In this document: one piece after another, positions 39,788 to 50,954 of the stretch
How positions within the stretch are numbered: position 1 is the stretch's first letter
Layout: every line of letters begins with the position of its first letter
From: Phaseolus vulgaris
Taxonomy: Eukaryota; Streptophyta; Magnoliopsida; Fabales; Fabaceae
Reading direction: 5' to 3'
Length of the DNA: 64,000 nt
Assembly (NCBI RefSeq): GCF_000499845.2
Contig: NC_023749.2
Coordinates: 30,148,626 to 30,212,625, forward strand
Program-made: the position numbers and the translations under genes
The notes under the pieces: model-generated
What the model saw: the letters and a program-made list of their open reading frames with translations, nothing else
What the model was told of the DNA's origin: nothing
Database searches by the model: none

Positions 39788-42042
39788 TTAAGGGGCAGGA
39801 GGGGTGAGCTTTCCATCTACCACTTCGTGATAGATGTTGAACTGCGAGAGGTCCAGGTCTAGGAGAACGCATCGGATTTGCTCGAGTGCCAGCTCGAATC
39901 CGTCAGTAAGGGCATCAGCACCCACGTTCATCAAATCAGCTTTCTCCGCCTCCATTTTTTGCTTTGAGGCCTCCGCAGCATCTCTCTCAGTGGTAAGGGC
40001 AGCAAGGGAGGAGGCAGCTTCTTCCAGTTGGCCCTTGGCTTCAGACAATTTGCCCACCACCTCCTCAAGCTTTTTCTCTCCAGCAGCAGCCGCTTCCTTG
40101 GTGGACTCGAGCTCCCCCACTAGTTGAGAGTTCAGTTGGCGTAGGGAGGAGGTCTCGGCCCATAGCTCAACCACCGCGCAGTCCAGAGAGTTAACAGTCT
40201 GCCCCATCAAGATCTCCGTCTTGATGGTCTCTTGAACCTGCGCTAGGTACTCCCTCCTAGCTTTTTCCACCATGCCCCGCATCAGCTCTACAGACCCTTG
40301 AGCAGCTTCGAAGTCACTTCGCAGTGACTCCTTGTCGTGCTCAAGCTCCTTCACCCTCTTCTCCAGGGCTATTTGCTTGCGGTGCTGGGTGGAAAACTCC
40401 AAAGAAAGCACCATCTGCCTGGCCAGGTGCATGTCCACCTCATCACCATTCCATTCGACGAGCTCCCGGTTGCTAATGAGCTGTCGAACCAAGGTGATGA
40501 CCCTGCTGAAGTTCTCATGGCTGGCCCCAGAGGCGCTTGGGCGCGAGCTGGATCCACCACATTCAGCAGTTGCAGTGGAGATTGGCAATGGTGGTGGAGG
40601 ACCCCCAAGTTGAGCAGAAGCACCCACAGCAGGATGAGCAGATGGACCAGGTGATTGGCCTGCTGGAAGGGGAGATGGCGGTTGAGAAGTTGGAGGCAAC
40701 TGTTGGCAGGGAGAAGGAAGGCGTGTGGGCTCTGAGGCAGGTTGAGTAGAGGGAGGAGGGGGTGAACCTTCCTCTACCTCCACCACCTCGGTCTCCCTAG
40801 GCTGGAGAGACGAAGCCCCCTCGACCGCTGGCATTTTCCTCTGGCGGTGTATAAGAGGAGAGCCAGAGCTTTCCTCTTTGGTTGAGGTAGCAGCAGCAGC
40901 AGCAAGTGAAGTAGAAGCCTTCACCAGTCTTTTCGTTTTCCTTCCTTGCTCGGGGCCTTCAGCTGGCGCAACCGAGAGAGAAGGGGCTGCGATGGGCTCA
41001 GTGGTAGAAGAAGAGGAGCCAGTCCCCTTGGTTCCCCGACGCTTGGCAAGCTCCAGCAAGGCTAGCCTCCTGTCTTTCCCCGACATTGAATCTACACAGA
41101 TGAGAAAGGGAAGAGTTAGATGCTCAAGTTACGCAGGTAAGTCAAAATATATAAAAGCATGCATGAGAAGGTGCAAGTGCCCTAAGAGGTGGAAGAAGAG
41201 CTACCTATGTACTTTTTCAGGGCCAACACATTGAACTCATCCTTGATGAGGCAAGCGGAGTTGTACTTGGCCCCTAGGAACAGCCCACACAGCTCGCGCT
41301 CGTAGGGGGCCATGGTTTCGAGGTCCCTAGGTTTCTTGAATTCAACCCCAGGAACCCAATAGAGGGGGTACCCCTCGAGCAGATTTGGACTTTGTTGGGT
41401 GGCAGATATCATGTAGAATCTGCCCTTCCAGTCTTTGAAGGATTGCTGGTATAGGCCCAGGAGCACCCGTCCAGCAACCCCGTTCAGGCTAACCCAGGAC
41501 CTGTCCCCAGGATTCTTCGCCTCGAAGAAGTAGAGGAACACATCCACGGAGGCGTTGTGCCCGAAGTAATTGCAGAGGATCTGAAATGCCCAGATGAAGG
41601 CCCAGGCATTGGGATGGAGTTGGCAGGGCGCGACGTTCAACTCCATCATCAGCTCCTTTTCGAAAAAGGTGAAGGGGAGGCGCAGCTTCAACCTTTTGAA
41701 GATGGCGGAGTAGACGAAGACGAAGGGCACCCCATTGGTGGCCCTATCGTCCGCACAGATGGGCATCCCTCGAGGAGGGATGCGGACTTGGATATTGAAA
41801 TCATTTTCCCTGTCTATGGCGCACGAGGGTTCATCCGGGTCATGGCTCAGAAGAGAGGTGAGATGACCCTGTGGTAGCAGGGTGGATGTTTCAGCCAGCA
41901 ACGCCAGGGGGGCCCAGTCGTAGACCCTGGCGTTGTCGTGGTAGGAGGTAGCACCAGGCGGTGGTGGAGCTGGCGCACTCGCGGAAGGCTGTGCACCAGA
42001 GGATGAGGCAATAATGCGCGCGGTTTGTTTCAAGCGAGCCAT
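39788..42042 (-). CDS. Antisense two-exon gene of RT3: Transposase_28-like domain plus coiled coil
   Basis: Exon 1 is 42042-41205 (MARLKQTARIIASSSG). Intron 41204-41092 (113 bp) runs from GTAGCT to TGTGTAG. Exon 2 is 41091-39788. The spliced frame is open, 713 residues. Exon 1 has RLPFTFFEKELMMELNVAP, LHPNAWAFIWAFQILC and ASVDVFLYFFEAKNPGDRSW, closely matching RT2. Exon 2 begins near SMSGKDRRLALLELAKRR, has a basic patch (GRKTKRLVKA), a proline/serine linker, a coiled coil (about residues 200-400 of the exon) and ends YHEVVDGKLTPPAP. The intron position and phase equal RT2. It is the only intact gene of RT3. The function is unknown; a nuclear, possibly DNA- or RNA-binding multimer is a guess from the basic patches and coil. 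Confidence 0.82.
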
Positions 42043-42625
42043 CGCGAGATAGCTGCAAATGGAGGAAAAACGAAAGGTCAGAATGAATGGAAGAAGAGGG
42101 AATGATGAATGGTTCGGTGAAAACAGAGAAGGGAAAGGAGAAAGAGATGCCCAAGTGAAAAAAGAGGAAGAAGGAGAAGCAGAAATCAGGGCAAGAGCGC
42201 GAAAAACCCTAGCGCGGGTCGAGAGAGGGAAAACAGGGGAAATGAATGCATGATAACGAGAAAGGTAAATGCAATCGGTAGAAATAACCTAAATAGACCT
42301 AGGAAGAAGAAAAACCATACCTTTGGATGATCGCAAGAGGTTTGGAAGCAGAAAACTCGAAGGAAGATGGGTGCGCAGAGAAAGAGTTCGCAAGAAGTCT
42401 GAGAGTCGATTGAAGAAGATGAAGGAACAGTGAAGGCGCGCGCCAATTTGAATAAGAGAAGCGCTAGCGACACACCACGCTGGCCGTCGATGGGGCCACG
42501 TGTCGTGAGATTAAGGAAGGAAGTCCAAACGTTAAAGAAGCAACACGTGAGGTGGCACGTGATGCGGTCCCACTTGCCACGTGGACTGAGGGCACAACCA
42601 CTTAGTCTCTTCACCGAGAACGAGT
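42043..42625 (-). promoter_or_regulatory. Probable promoter region of the RT3 antisense gene
   Basis: Purine-rich sequence (leader on the minus strand) is followed by a cluster of ACGT-core sites: GCCACGTGTCG (42495), CAACACGTGAGG (42543), GGCACGTGATG (42554) and GCCACGTGGAC (42577). All lie within 90 bp, upstream of the antisense ATG. RT1 and RT2 have single G-boxes at the same place. G-boxes bind bZIP/bHLH factors. Their use here is inferred. Confidence 0.5.
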
Positions 42626-42650
42626 TCACGACTCGCGACTGGGGGGCTTG
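42620..42650 (+). promoter_or_regulatory. Hairpin and polypurine tract of RT3
   Basis: CGAGT, loop TCACG, ACTCG, then CGACTGGGGGGCTTG, directly before the LTR start TGATCC at 42651. The stem sequence differs from RT1/RT2 on both sides so that pairing is kept. Confidence 0.75.
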
Positions 42651-43845
42651 TGATCCGATCGGTCATCGGTAGTCGATGACGTCAGCAGCAGAGGACCACG
42701 TGGACCACTCGCAGGGTGACACGTGGACCAAGTGACAGAGAGATCAAGGAGATGATCGCCAAGAGCGGTGATCGGGGGTCAGTAACCAAGTGACCATCGA
42801 CAGATCAGGCGGCAGAAAGGTCAGGGGACAGATCACCTAGTACGGTGATCGGTGGTCAGTAACCAAGTGGCCACCAACAGACCAGTTCCCAGACTAACGC
42901 CTGGGGGCAGAACGCGAGAAGCAATAGAGCACTGATCAGTCATCGGGTGCATGGTCATCGGGGGCCCGTGTTACACGCAGTTAAACTGGGACTGAGGTTC
43001 CCAGCGAGAGCGTTACGCATGGGCCTCGCATGAGAACATCTCGGGAAATCATGCACGAGAGTGGCCTGAGGGAACTAGTAAACCAGTCAGTGATTGGTGA
43101 TTCCCACAACCCATACGTGCGTGACACCGTGTAGAGTAAGCCGTTTACGCAGGGAGCAACGTCTGGTGAGTGTGCCTAGACCAGCCCCACCTGCCGTTCT
43201 CCTGAGAGTATGCGATTTACCCAGATGGAAGAAATATCCTAAGCTACTCCGCAAGGGCGTAACTTAGGCACACAAGAGAAGCGCTAGAGCCCTTCCAGTA
43301 AGTGACACGTGTGTGGTTAGATGTGAGTCGCATGCCTCCACGTGTCGTCATCTGAGAGGGGTGCGGTCCAGGCAAAAGTGCACTCCGTACCACTAAGGGT
43401 ACAGACAGGCGCAGCCAAGCGCAGAGACGCGCAGATATGCATAGACTCTCACGCTCTCACTACTGATTCGAGAGGTACGTTGTCTCAGAAAGGCATAACA
43501 GGGTTCTGACACATGCCAGAAAAGCATAACAGAATTCTGTTATGCCCAGAAGCAGCAGAGAGAGAGATAAAAAGAGAATCAGGGAGAGATTGAGGGATAC
43601 GAAAAAATAGAGAGCAAGAGTTTTTCACACACACTACTAGTTTTCTCATCTTTGGTGGTTCTGTGGACTAACTTGATCGTCGGAGTGCAAACGGCCGCTA
43701 GAGGCGCCGTCTGTGTGTTTTGCAGGTCACGTTTGGAGATCCAAGAGAAGGTTCTGAGGGTGATTCTGCAGAAAACGCAGTCGCGTAGACGGGACAGAGA
43801 GTGCTACAAAGCGATTCCTCCACGTTCGAGTTGCCGGCAGGATCA
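42651..43845 (+). repeat. 3' LTR of RT3
   Basis: It is 1195 bp, about 99% the same as the 5' LTR by eye, ends GGCAGGATCA and is followed by GGTAT. Confidence 0.97.
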
Positions 43846-43850
43846 GGTAT

Positions 43851-45776
43851 CACTAAAACAATATCTTTGAATTATTCAGACTTTCTATTCTAAGATTTTT
43901 CATCATAAAAACATTTTCAAATACTTTCCAAGTTAATATAAAATTTAAATGTTAGAGTATAGTTATATTTTAACCTAGTTATATTTTCACAAAATATATT
44001 TTGAAAAACTCTTTGATATGAAAACTACACGTGGTCTATATTTTAAAGAACTTTCCAGTAATAAACTATTAATTTGAAAACATTCTAATACATTTTTAAA
44101 ATTAATCTTGAATGCATGGGTGTATTCAAAATCGTTTATAATCAATATGAAAATTATTTTTCATCCTCAAAACATTCAAGCACGTATTATTTGAAATTTT
44201 CTATATGCTCTTCTATAATATGAAAACTTTCCAGAATCATTTAATCAATAATATTTTTTGGAAACAATGTTTTCTATGATTTAAGAATGTCAAATAAGAT
44301 TCAAAAACATATAAGAAGTGTCATAAGGCATTCTAAGAATGTGAAAGTTAAGTATAAACTCTCCCTAATATAGTATATCATCTTATGTGTAGAAGACGTG
44401 ATGATTGTCTCTCATGTGCAAGCTTTAGTAATCTTCTAATGTGTTTATAAGCACTCTAGTTGACTCATTTACATGCTTTGGGTTTTTCTAACTTGTTTTT
44501 TTAGATTGTCTAACAAGATCTTCTAATGTGTTCATGAGCAATAGGGTCATCTCACGAGACCTTCTAACGAGAACGTCTGATATATTTTAGTGTTGTGAGA
44601 TTGTTTGACGTGTCTCATCACAGTTGAACTGCTTTCTTGGAGAGCGTTCTTCGTTTTGAGTGTTCTTTTTATAGCATATAAACACTTAGAGTTTTATCTA
44701 ATGCCAAGATGAAGACTAAACTATCTTATATGTCTTTACTAGATCGTCTAACGAATAGTTATTTCTTTACATAACTATAAGTTATTTCTTTGTAATGGAT
44801 AACATAATAAATACGATAAAAATAAGAATAAACTATTTTTTTTATACATTACTCAACTTCTTGTTATATTATCTTTTTTTATATCTTATGTAACCCCCGT
44901 AAAAATAAAACATAACTTCCCCTCTCTCCTTCTCATACTCTCTGCCTTCTCTCTAACTTTTCTCTTTCAAAACTCATCTATGTCAAAATCTAATCGCAAC
45001 TCACAGTAGCTGAGAACTTAAGGGTCATTCCTCCCCGATTAGATTTTCCAAAAGAGTAAGTACTTATTTGCTCTAAAGATTCCTTGCTCTATACTTTTCC
45101 CTATGATTTTATGGTCATTCTTGGTGGGACCAGTTGAAAAAAATTATCTTCTCAACTTGTTTTATCATATACCAAAATTTTGTTATGCTTAGATAACTTG
45201 CTTTAGGTCCCTAGGTTTTTGTGTAGCATTACTCATTTAATTTTGGAGTTGCTTTAAAGACAAACATTTAAGATAAGGGAAGCTAGAATTAACTGTTCAA
45301 TAGTATCCTAGGCTAGAGGATATGGAAGCGAAGGTGATGTGGTCACAAGTTCCAAATTTCTCTTGCAGGGTTTGTTTTGTTAAGCGAAAAGTTGTTAACT
45401 ATTTATTTTGATTGTAACGGGTATATTCGAAGCTTAAGTCTTTGATTAAATTGTCAAATTATGATTTAAATTAGATATAGTTGTATATATAAATCAAGGC
45501 ATTAAAGGTTTAGGCCAATTTTTACTTTCGGAGTGCTCTCTTACCCAATTGTGCTCAACACCAGCTTTGTACGTCGAATGTCAATCCCTGAGCTCAAGCA
45601 GATTGAGATGCAATTTTTAAGGTTCTCTCGACCTCAAATTTGCTTAGCACTAACTTTTTACGCTCAAGTTCTAGCTCAATGCGCTCAACGCTAGTACCTT
45701 ATGCTTAACACATCTTCCTGACCTCAAACTCTAGTTTCTACACTTATTGAACCTAAGCCATTTTTCAACATTAGTT
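43851..45776. other. AT-rich intergenic DNA, no gene recognised
   Basis: There are only short chance ORFs. 44920-45060 is pyrimidine-rich and then has a GTAAGT-like site, so a leader exon is imaginable but unsupported. 45500-45770 repeats CTCAA/GCTCAA words in a loose pattern. 45777-45781 is the ATTTT duplication of the next LTR. Confidence 0.5.
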
Positions 45777-45781
45777 ATTTT

Positions 45782-47767
45782 TGTTTGAATTACAAGGCTA
45801 AAACAATAAGGGTGAATTGTTTTTGAAACATTTTCACAAGTATTAAAGTTAGAGTGAAAAGCTATGAAGAATTAATCAATGGAAATTAACCTGTTTTTAC
45901 GAAACAATCAGTTGTTTTTATCAACAGTTTTTTTATCAACAGTTTAAAGAGTGTAAGGATAGAGAGATTCACACAAAATGTTTATACTGGTTCACTCTTA
46001 ACCAAGAGCTACATCCAGTCCTCAGAAACTGATGATGAATTGACTAGAAGAAGCCAAGGTGCAACACAATAAAGAGGCTTAAGGAAACATCAATGGAGTT
46101 CAATGCCTTCCAAATGATAAACCAAACTCATGAACATGAGTGTCATCTCCTCACACAACAATTACCGAATAAAATTCTAGAATTGAATGCGGAAAATAAA
46201 GGAAAATCAAGAACAACACATTTAACCAAATAGAATAACAAAACAAGACAAATGAATCGAATGAATTTGTTAAACAATATAAATCAACCGATTAGATTGA
46301 AGAACAAACACAAGAAACGAATAAAATTAAAAAACAAGACAAGTATAGGTGTGGAACATGGAAATGGAAAATGAAGCAAGAAGAACTTATGTGGTTGAAG
46401 CCATGGAAGGGAAGAACACGCATTTGGAAGGTGATTGATCCAAGATAAGTGCATGAATGCCGCCACTTGGAGCTCCCAAAACTCACAAGATAAGACTAGT
46501 AGAAGGAGAACAAGTCTCACAAATTCTCTCTCAATTTGAGTAGAGTAACTTTTCTTAAAATTCTAAATCTGAATTTACATGAGCATGGAACCTCTATTTA
46601 TAGTGTGAGAGGGCTGAAATTAAAGGGGGAAAATTCAAATGAAACACATTTGAATTTGGTGCCTATTCCAAGTCACAAGGGAGGTGTGACTTGGTTTCTT
46701 ACTTTGGCACCTCCTAAATCTACACCTACACCTTCTTTTTATGTCACATGGAAGGTGTGACTTATCTTTGTACATTGGCACCCTTTACATCTATATCTAC
46801 ACCTTCCTTTTATGTTCTACTAAAAGAATTACTAAAAAAAAATTACAAATGATAAGAACACTAATAAGAAGAACTTCAAGTGTTGTGGTCCTTGACCATT
46901 CTTCCTATTGATGGGATTTTTATTTGCTTGTTGAGATGACCCTTCAAGTTTAGCATCCTTGGTCATCTTCATGTAGTTTTGGTTCTCATCACAAACCACT
47001 GAGAATTACTATGTAATCAACCCTAGATTACAAGCTACACACACCAAAAGTGATGATCTTGGACCCTCAAGAACACACACCACTCCTTGGCAAAAACTAC
47101 ACCAAGAATGTTGATTTTGATCCCCTCAAGAATACACAACACGTCTTGGCAAAACCAGTATAGAAATACAATTTTCAAGGAAGAAAGGAATAGAATAAAC
47201 TTGGGTAAATCACAAGATCAAAGTTCAGAATACAAGACTCAATCTTATTCCACACTTGAGATGATCCAAAAGCTCTTTGAAAACTTGAAAACTGTTTTTG
47301 ATTGATCTCTCTTACTTTTTTTTAATGCATAGGAGCATAAAACCACTTTTTTATCTTTCAATCAAATGGTTAAAACAGTTAAAAAAAAGCAAAAGTTGTT
47401 GGAACCATTTAAAACAGAAAAACTACTTAACAAAATTTTGTTAAGGTTTTCAGAAAAACAATCGATTAACTTATCGAAACAATCGATTGATTTTTGTTTG
47501 ACAACAAAGGCAAAGGAGAAGCTTTTCCAAATCATTTTAAAATCCACTAAGTGTCAAACAACCTGTTGATTTGAAATTTCAACCTGTTGAAATTTCACTT
47601 CCTTTTAGAAAACCCATCTCTTCAAAAGGTTAAAGAATCAAATGAACTTGGATCATCTTAAAGAGTGAATTAACAAGTTTCAAACAACTAGACACACACA
47701 TACAACAACAACAAGGTCTTCAAGCTTTCCACTTGGATTTGGAAACATCAAAGCACCTTGTTCAACA
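45782..47767 (-). repeat. Solo LTR (family L1, diverged) containing a second solo LTR
   Basis: It begins TGTTTGAATTACAAGG, a worn form of the family start, and ends CTTGTTCAACA. Perfect ATTTT duplications flank it (45777-45781, 47768-47772). The interior matches the 27971-29020 LTR (AACAATCGATTG-type motifs near 47458-47490 and the end region 47640-47767), but it is split by the insertion at 46030-46991. Without that, it is about 1020 bp. Confidence 0.88.
46030..46991. repeat. Nested solo LTR (family L2)
   Basis: This 962-bp insertion runs TGATGATGAATTG..GGTTCTCATCA, with inverted ends TGATGA/TCATCA. The flanks GAAAC (46025-46029) and CAAAC (46992-46996) are a duplication with one mismatch. 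The L1 LTR text (CAGTCCTCAGAAAC, then ACCACTGAG) continues across it. It has no coding capacity. Confidence 0.8.
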
Positions 47768-47772
47768 ATTTT

Positions 47773-48222
47773 CGCTTAGTTGCCTTTTGTTTCTTTTCTA
47801 TATGTCTTGAAATGTAATTAAATCTTCTAAAATATTATTATTTTGTAAATTGTAAATTATTATAACTTTCTAAGAGAACTATTTTATTAATTTCATGCAA
47901 CCTATGTATTTAAAACAAGTAAATCAAATGCTTATCAAAATGTAAAGTAAACATTAGTGTGTATGTTCATTTATTTGTGAAATGTTTAAATGGTATGTAT
48001 TTCATGATAATGATGAATTTGTATGAAATTAAGGTCATACATTTGAGATAATGAATGGACTGTTGTTTGATTTATGTATTATTTATTGGTACCTATGTTT
48101 TAATAGAGATTCTCTAGCTTCACTGATAGTTTGTGACATAGACTAAGACATCGGGTGGTGAAAACCTTGTGAAGGATTTAATTAGACACCGTAACCCGTT
48201 GTAGCCACATGACATTGGATTT
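47773..48222. other. AT-rich DNA, nothing recognised
   Basis: It lies between the solo LTR and the 430-bp tandem repeat. I see no ORF or repeat structure worth naming. Confidence 0.5.
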
Positions 48223-49520
48223 CTTGAACTTACCACGTTCCTTTCTATTAGATTGACTTGTAAGTCTAAGTCTTGGGTGTTGGATCATATGTTAGTATCT
48301 GGTAAAGCCTACTTAATACGAGTCTTCTGGAAGGCGTCAGTTGATATTCTGTTTGTTGAATATCTTTTGTGTATAGATCCATGCGTGGTATATATGACTG
48401 TTGTATACTAGTATTGGAACGAAATTGAATTCTTGTGGCTGATACATGAGTTTTGTATGTCTATGTTTGTATATGATTTTCAAATCTCATTATTTCTTTT
48501 TACTTATACTTTTGTATTTTAGAACTTTACTTCATTAGTTAACCCTTGCTCTTCTTGTTATTTTGCGAATTGCGATACTATGTACACAAGCATATATGGG
48601 GGCATGTATAAGGAAATGTGGAAGCCTATATGCATTTTTTTGCCTTAGTCTTGTGAACTTATCATGTTCCTTTCTCTTAGATTCACATCTAAGTCTAAGT
48701 CTTGGGTATTGGATTAGATGTGAGTATCTGGTAAAGCCTGCTTAATACGAGTCTTTTAGAAGGCGTTAGTTGATATTCTGTTTGAATATCTTTAATGTAT
48801 AGATCCATGTGTGGTTTATATGATAGTTGTATACTAGTATTTGAATGAAATTGAATTCTTCTGGTTGGTACATGAGTTTTGTATGTCTATATTTCTATAT
48901 GAATTTCAAATCTCATTATTTCTTTATACCTATACTTTTGTATTTTAGAACTTTATTTCATTATCTTACCCTTACTCTTCTTGTTATTTTATGAATTGCG
49001 ATGATTGTACAATGTACACGAGCATATATGGGGGCATGTATAAGGGAATCTGGAAGTGTGTATGCACTTTTTTGCCTTAGTCTTGTGCACTTATCATGTT
49101 CCTTTCTATTAGATTCACTTGTAAGTCTAAGTCTTAGGTATTTGATCAGATGTTAGTATCTGGTAAAGCCTGCTTAATACGAGTCTCCTGGAATGCATTA
49201 GTTGATATTATGTTTTTTTGAATATGTTTGATGTAAAGATCCATGTGTGGTCTATGTGATTGTTTTATACTAGTATTTGAATGAAATTGAATTCTTATGG
49301 TTGATACATGAGTTATGTATGTCTATGTTTGTATATTAATTTCAAATCTCATTATTTCTTTATACTTATACTTTTGTGTTTTAGAACTTTATTTCATTAG
49401 CTTACCCGTGTTCTTCTTGTTATTTTGTGAATTGCGATGGTTGTACTATGTACACAAGCATATACGGGGGCATGTATAGGGACATCAAGAAGGCTATATG
49501 CATTTTTTTGCCTTAGTCTT
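48223..49520. repeat. Tandem repeat, three units of about 430 bp
   Basis: Units start at about 48223, 48650 and 49082 with CTTG.GAACTTA.CA.GTTCC and contain the shared segments GGTAAAGCCTGCTTAATACG, GATATTCTGTTTG, TACATGAGTTTTGTATGTC and ATATGGGGGCATGTATA. The units differ by several percent. No ORF runs through them. They could be a short satellite array or a duplicated TE piece. Confidence 0.85.
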
Positions 49521-49580
49521 GCCAATGTTTTGTATTTATATAAGCTTTTTGTGTCTATCATAAATATATATTTGAAATAC

Positions 49581-50604
49581 TGATGACTATTTTATGGCAA
49601 GTGTACCATGTCAGAAGTAATAAATTTGTCCCTAAGGATGAATATCAAACCCACAAGGAACAATTGAATTTTCAACTATAATATTCACTAAATAGAAAAC
49701 AATATATAAAAGTTTGTTGGAAGTTTCTTGTGTATGAGATTGCAAGAACTTAAATAAAGAAAAGTAAAGAGTTATTTGATTCAGTTGGGAACATTAGGAT
49801 TGAGGTTCATCCTTCTCACTCTTTTGTATTTTGAAAAGGATAATAACATTATATCTTTTATTTATATTGATGCCCATATAAAATTCATTTATATCGATTC
49901 CTCACATAATAGAAATTCCTTATTGATACGAACAGATGTTGAAAGCAATTAACATTTTAAATCTATTCTTAACATACAAATATGTTAAGCATTATCATTT
50001 AGGTTAGATGTTTAGAAGTACTTATATTCTCTCTAGGGTTTTCTATCTCCTTATATTCTCTGGATGATGTATAGGGTTATGCCTCACGCGTCATATTTAA
50101 CCTATTTGGTCTTGGACTAAGTGACTTCTCGCCTAGGAGAGTTATTATTGCTTTGGCGAGTTTGATGAGAAAAAGTCCAACTTCACTAGAGTGAACTTGC
50201 TTAAGCGAGCCTTGGACGAGTTCCTCTAAAGAATAAAAAACAAACTTTGTTGTCAAACTTGTTCAAGCGAGATATTGCTTGCTCAAACGAGTTTCACATG
50301 CAGTCAAACTCGCTTAAGTGAGCCTTGAGCGAGTTTTGGCAAGTTTTGAGTGAATTTCCAATGTTCCAACTTTCCTTTTTCCTCTTGTCTATTCTCCTTT
50401 AGCCCTTTGATCTCCAGTTTCCCCTAGAATTGTGAAATTAACACAAATTTGGGAAAAAATCATTTTCATTCGTATTATAATCATAAAATATGTAAAAAGG
50501 TTTAAATTTCTAAATTAGGGACTGAATTATTGCTATTTTATCAATAAACATCCACAAATGTATATCTTTTAATATGAAATATTATTTAAATATGACACTT
50601 ATCA
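49581..50604 (+). repeat. Solo LTR (family L3)
   Basis: It is 1024 bp, TGATGACTATTTTATGG..ATGACACTTATCA, with inverted ends TGAT/ATCA and perfect AATAC duplications (49576-49580, 50605-50609). A stretch near 50120-50340 repeats CTCGCTTAAG..GAGCGAGTTT words. The strand is arbitrary. The second copy lies inverted at 50955-53025. Confidence 0.88.
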
Positions 50605-50954
50605 AATACCATATGCCTTTTATAGAACCCTTTTTGGGTCTATCACATGTTAGATGATGTATATTTGGGGTATTAAATTTATGGTTTCGAAGGGGTTTGT
50701 CTCAAGGATTAACTAATGGTGGTGGGTTTATTGAGTTTCTTCTACGTGTAGGTATTTGTTTAGGTTTAGTATCAAGACATAGTTAAAAAGTTTCTATTTG
50801 GATGTTTAATAATGGTTTTTGAAATCTTGTTTGTATTTGAGTTAAAATGATTGTTATGTGTAGGTATTTGCTTAAGTTGATTTAAAGACATAGTTAGAAA
50901 TTTCTCTTAGTTTCTAACCCAATTCTTTATGTGCTTAGAACATGACACATAGAC
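50605..50954. other. Spacer between two inverted L3 LTRs
   Basis: It is about 350 bp with an imperfect direct repeat of about 50 bp (TGTAGGTATTTG..GACATAGTTA near 50747 and 50860). No gene. 50950-50954 is the TAGAC duplication. Confidence 0.6.

Larger units (their letters stand above)
35388..43845 (+). mobile_element. RT3: non-autonomous Tat-type retrotransposon with intact antisense gene
   Basis: This 8458-bp element is flanked by perfect GGTAT duplications (35383-35387, 43846-43850). Its LTRs (1196 and 1195 bp) differ at about a dozen positions by eye, so it is young. The interior has a primer binding site, a few gag codons, a scar that joins a piece of pol before RT to the pol end, a long hairpin repeat array, an intact two-exon antisense gene and a polypurine tract. 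It must have relied on proteins of another element to move. It resembles a large retrotransposon derivative, except that it still carries a gene. Confidence 0.96.

Noticed and set aside
39834..41234. Plus-strand ORFs opposite the RT3 antisense gene
   Set aside because: They are frame shadows of the minus-strand gene, which has conserved exons and splice sites in other elements.
44900..45120. Possible leader exon and donor site of a host gene
   Set aside because: A pyrimidine-rich stretch and a GTAAGT-like site are present, but no coding exon follows within the interval.
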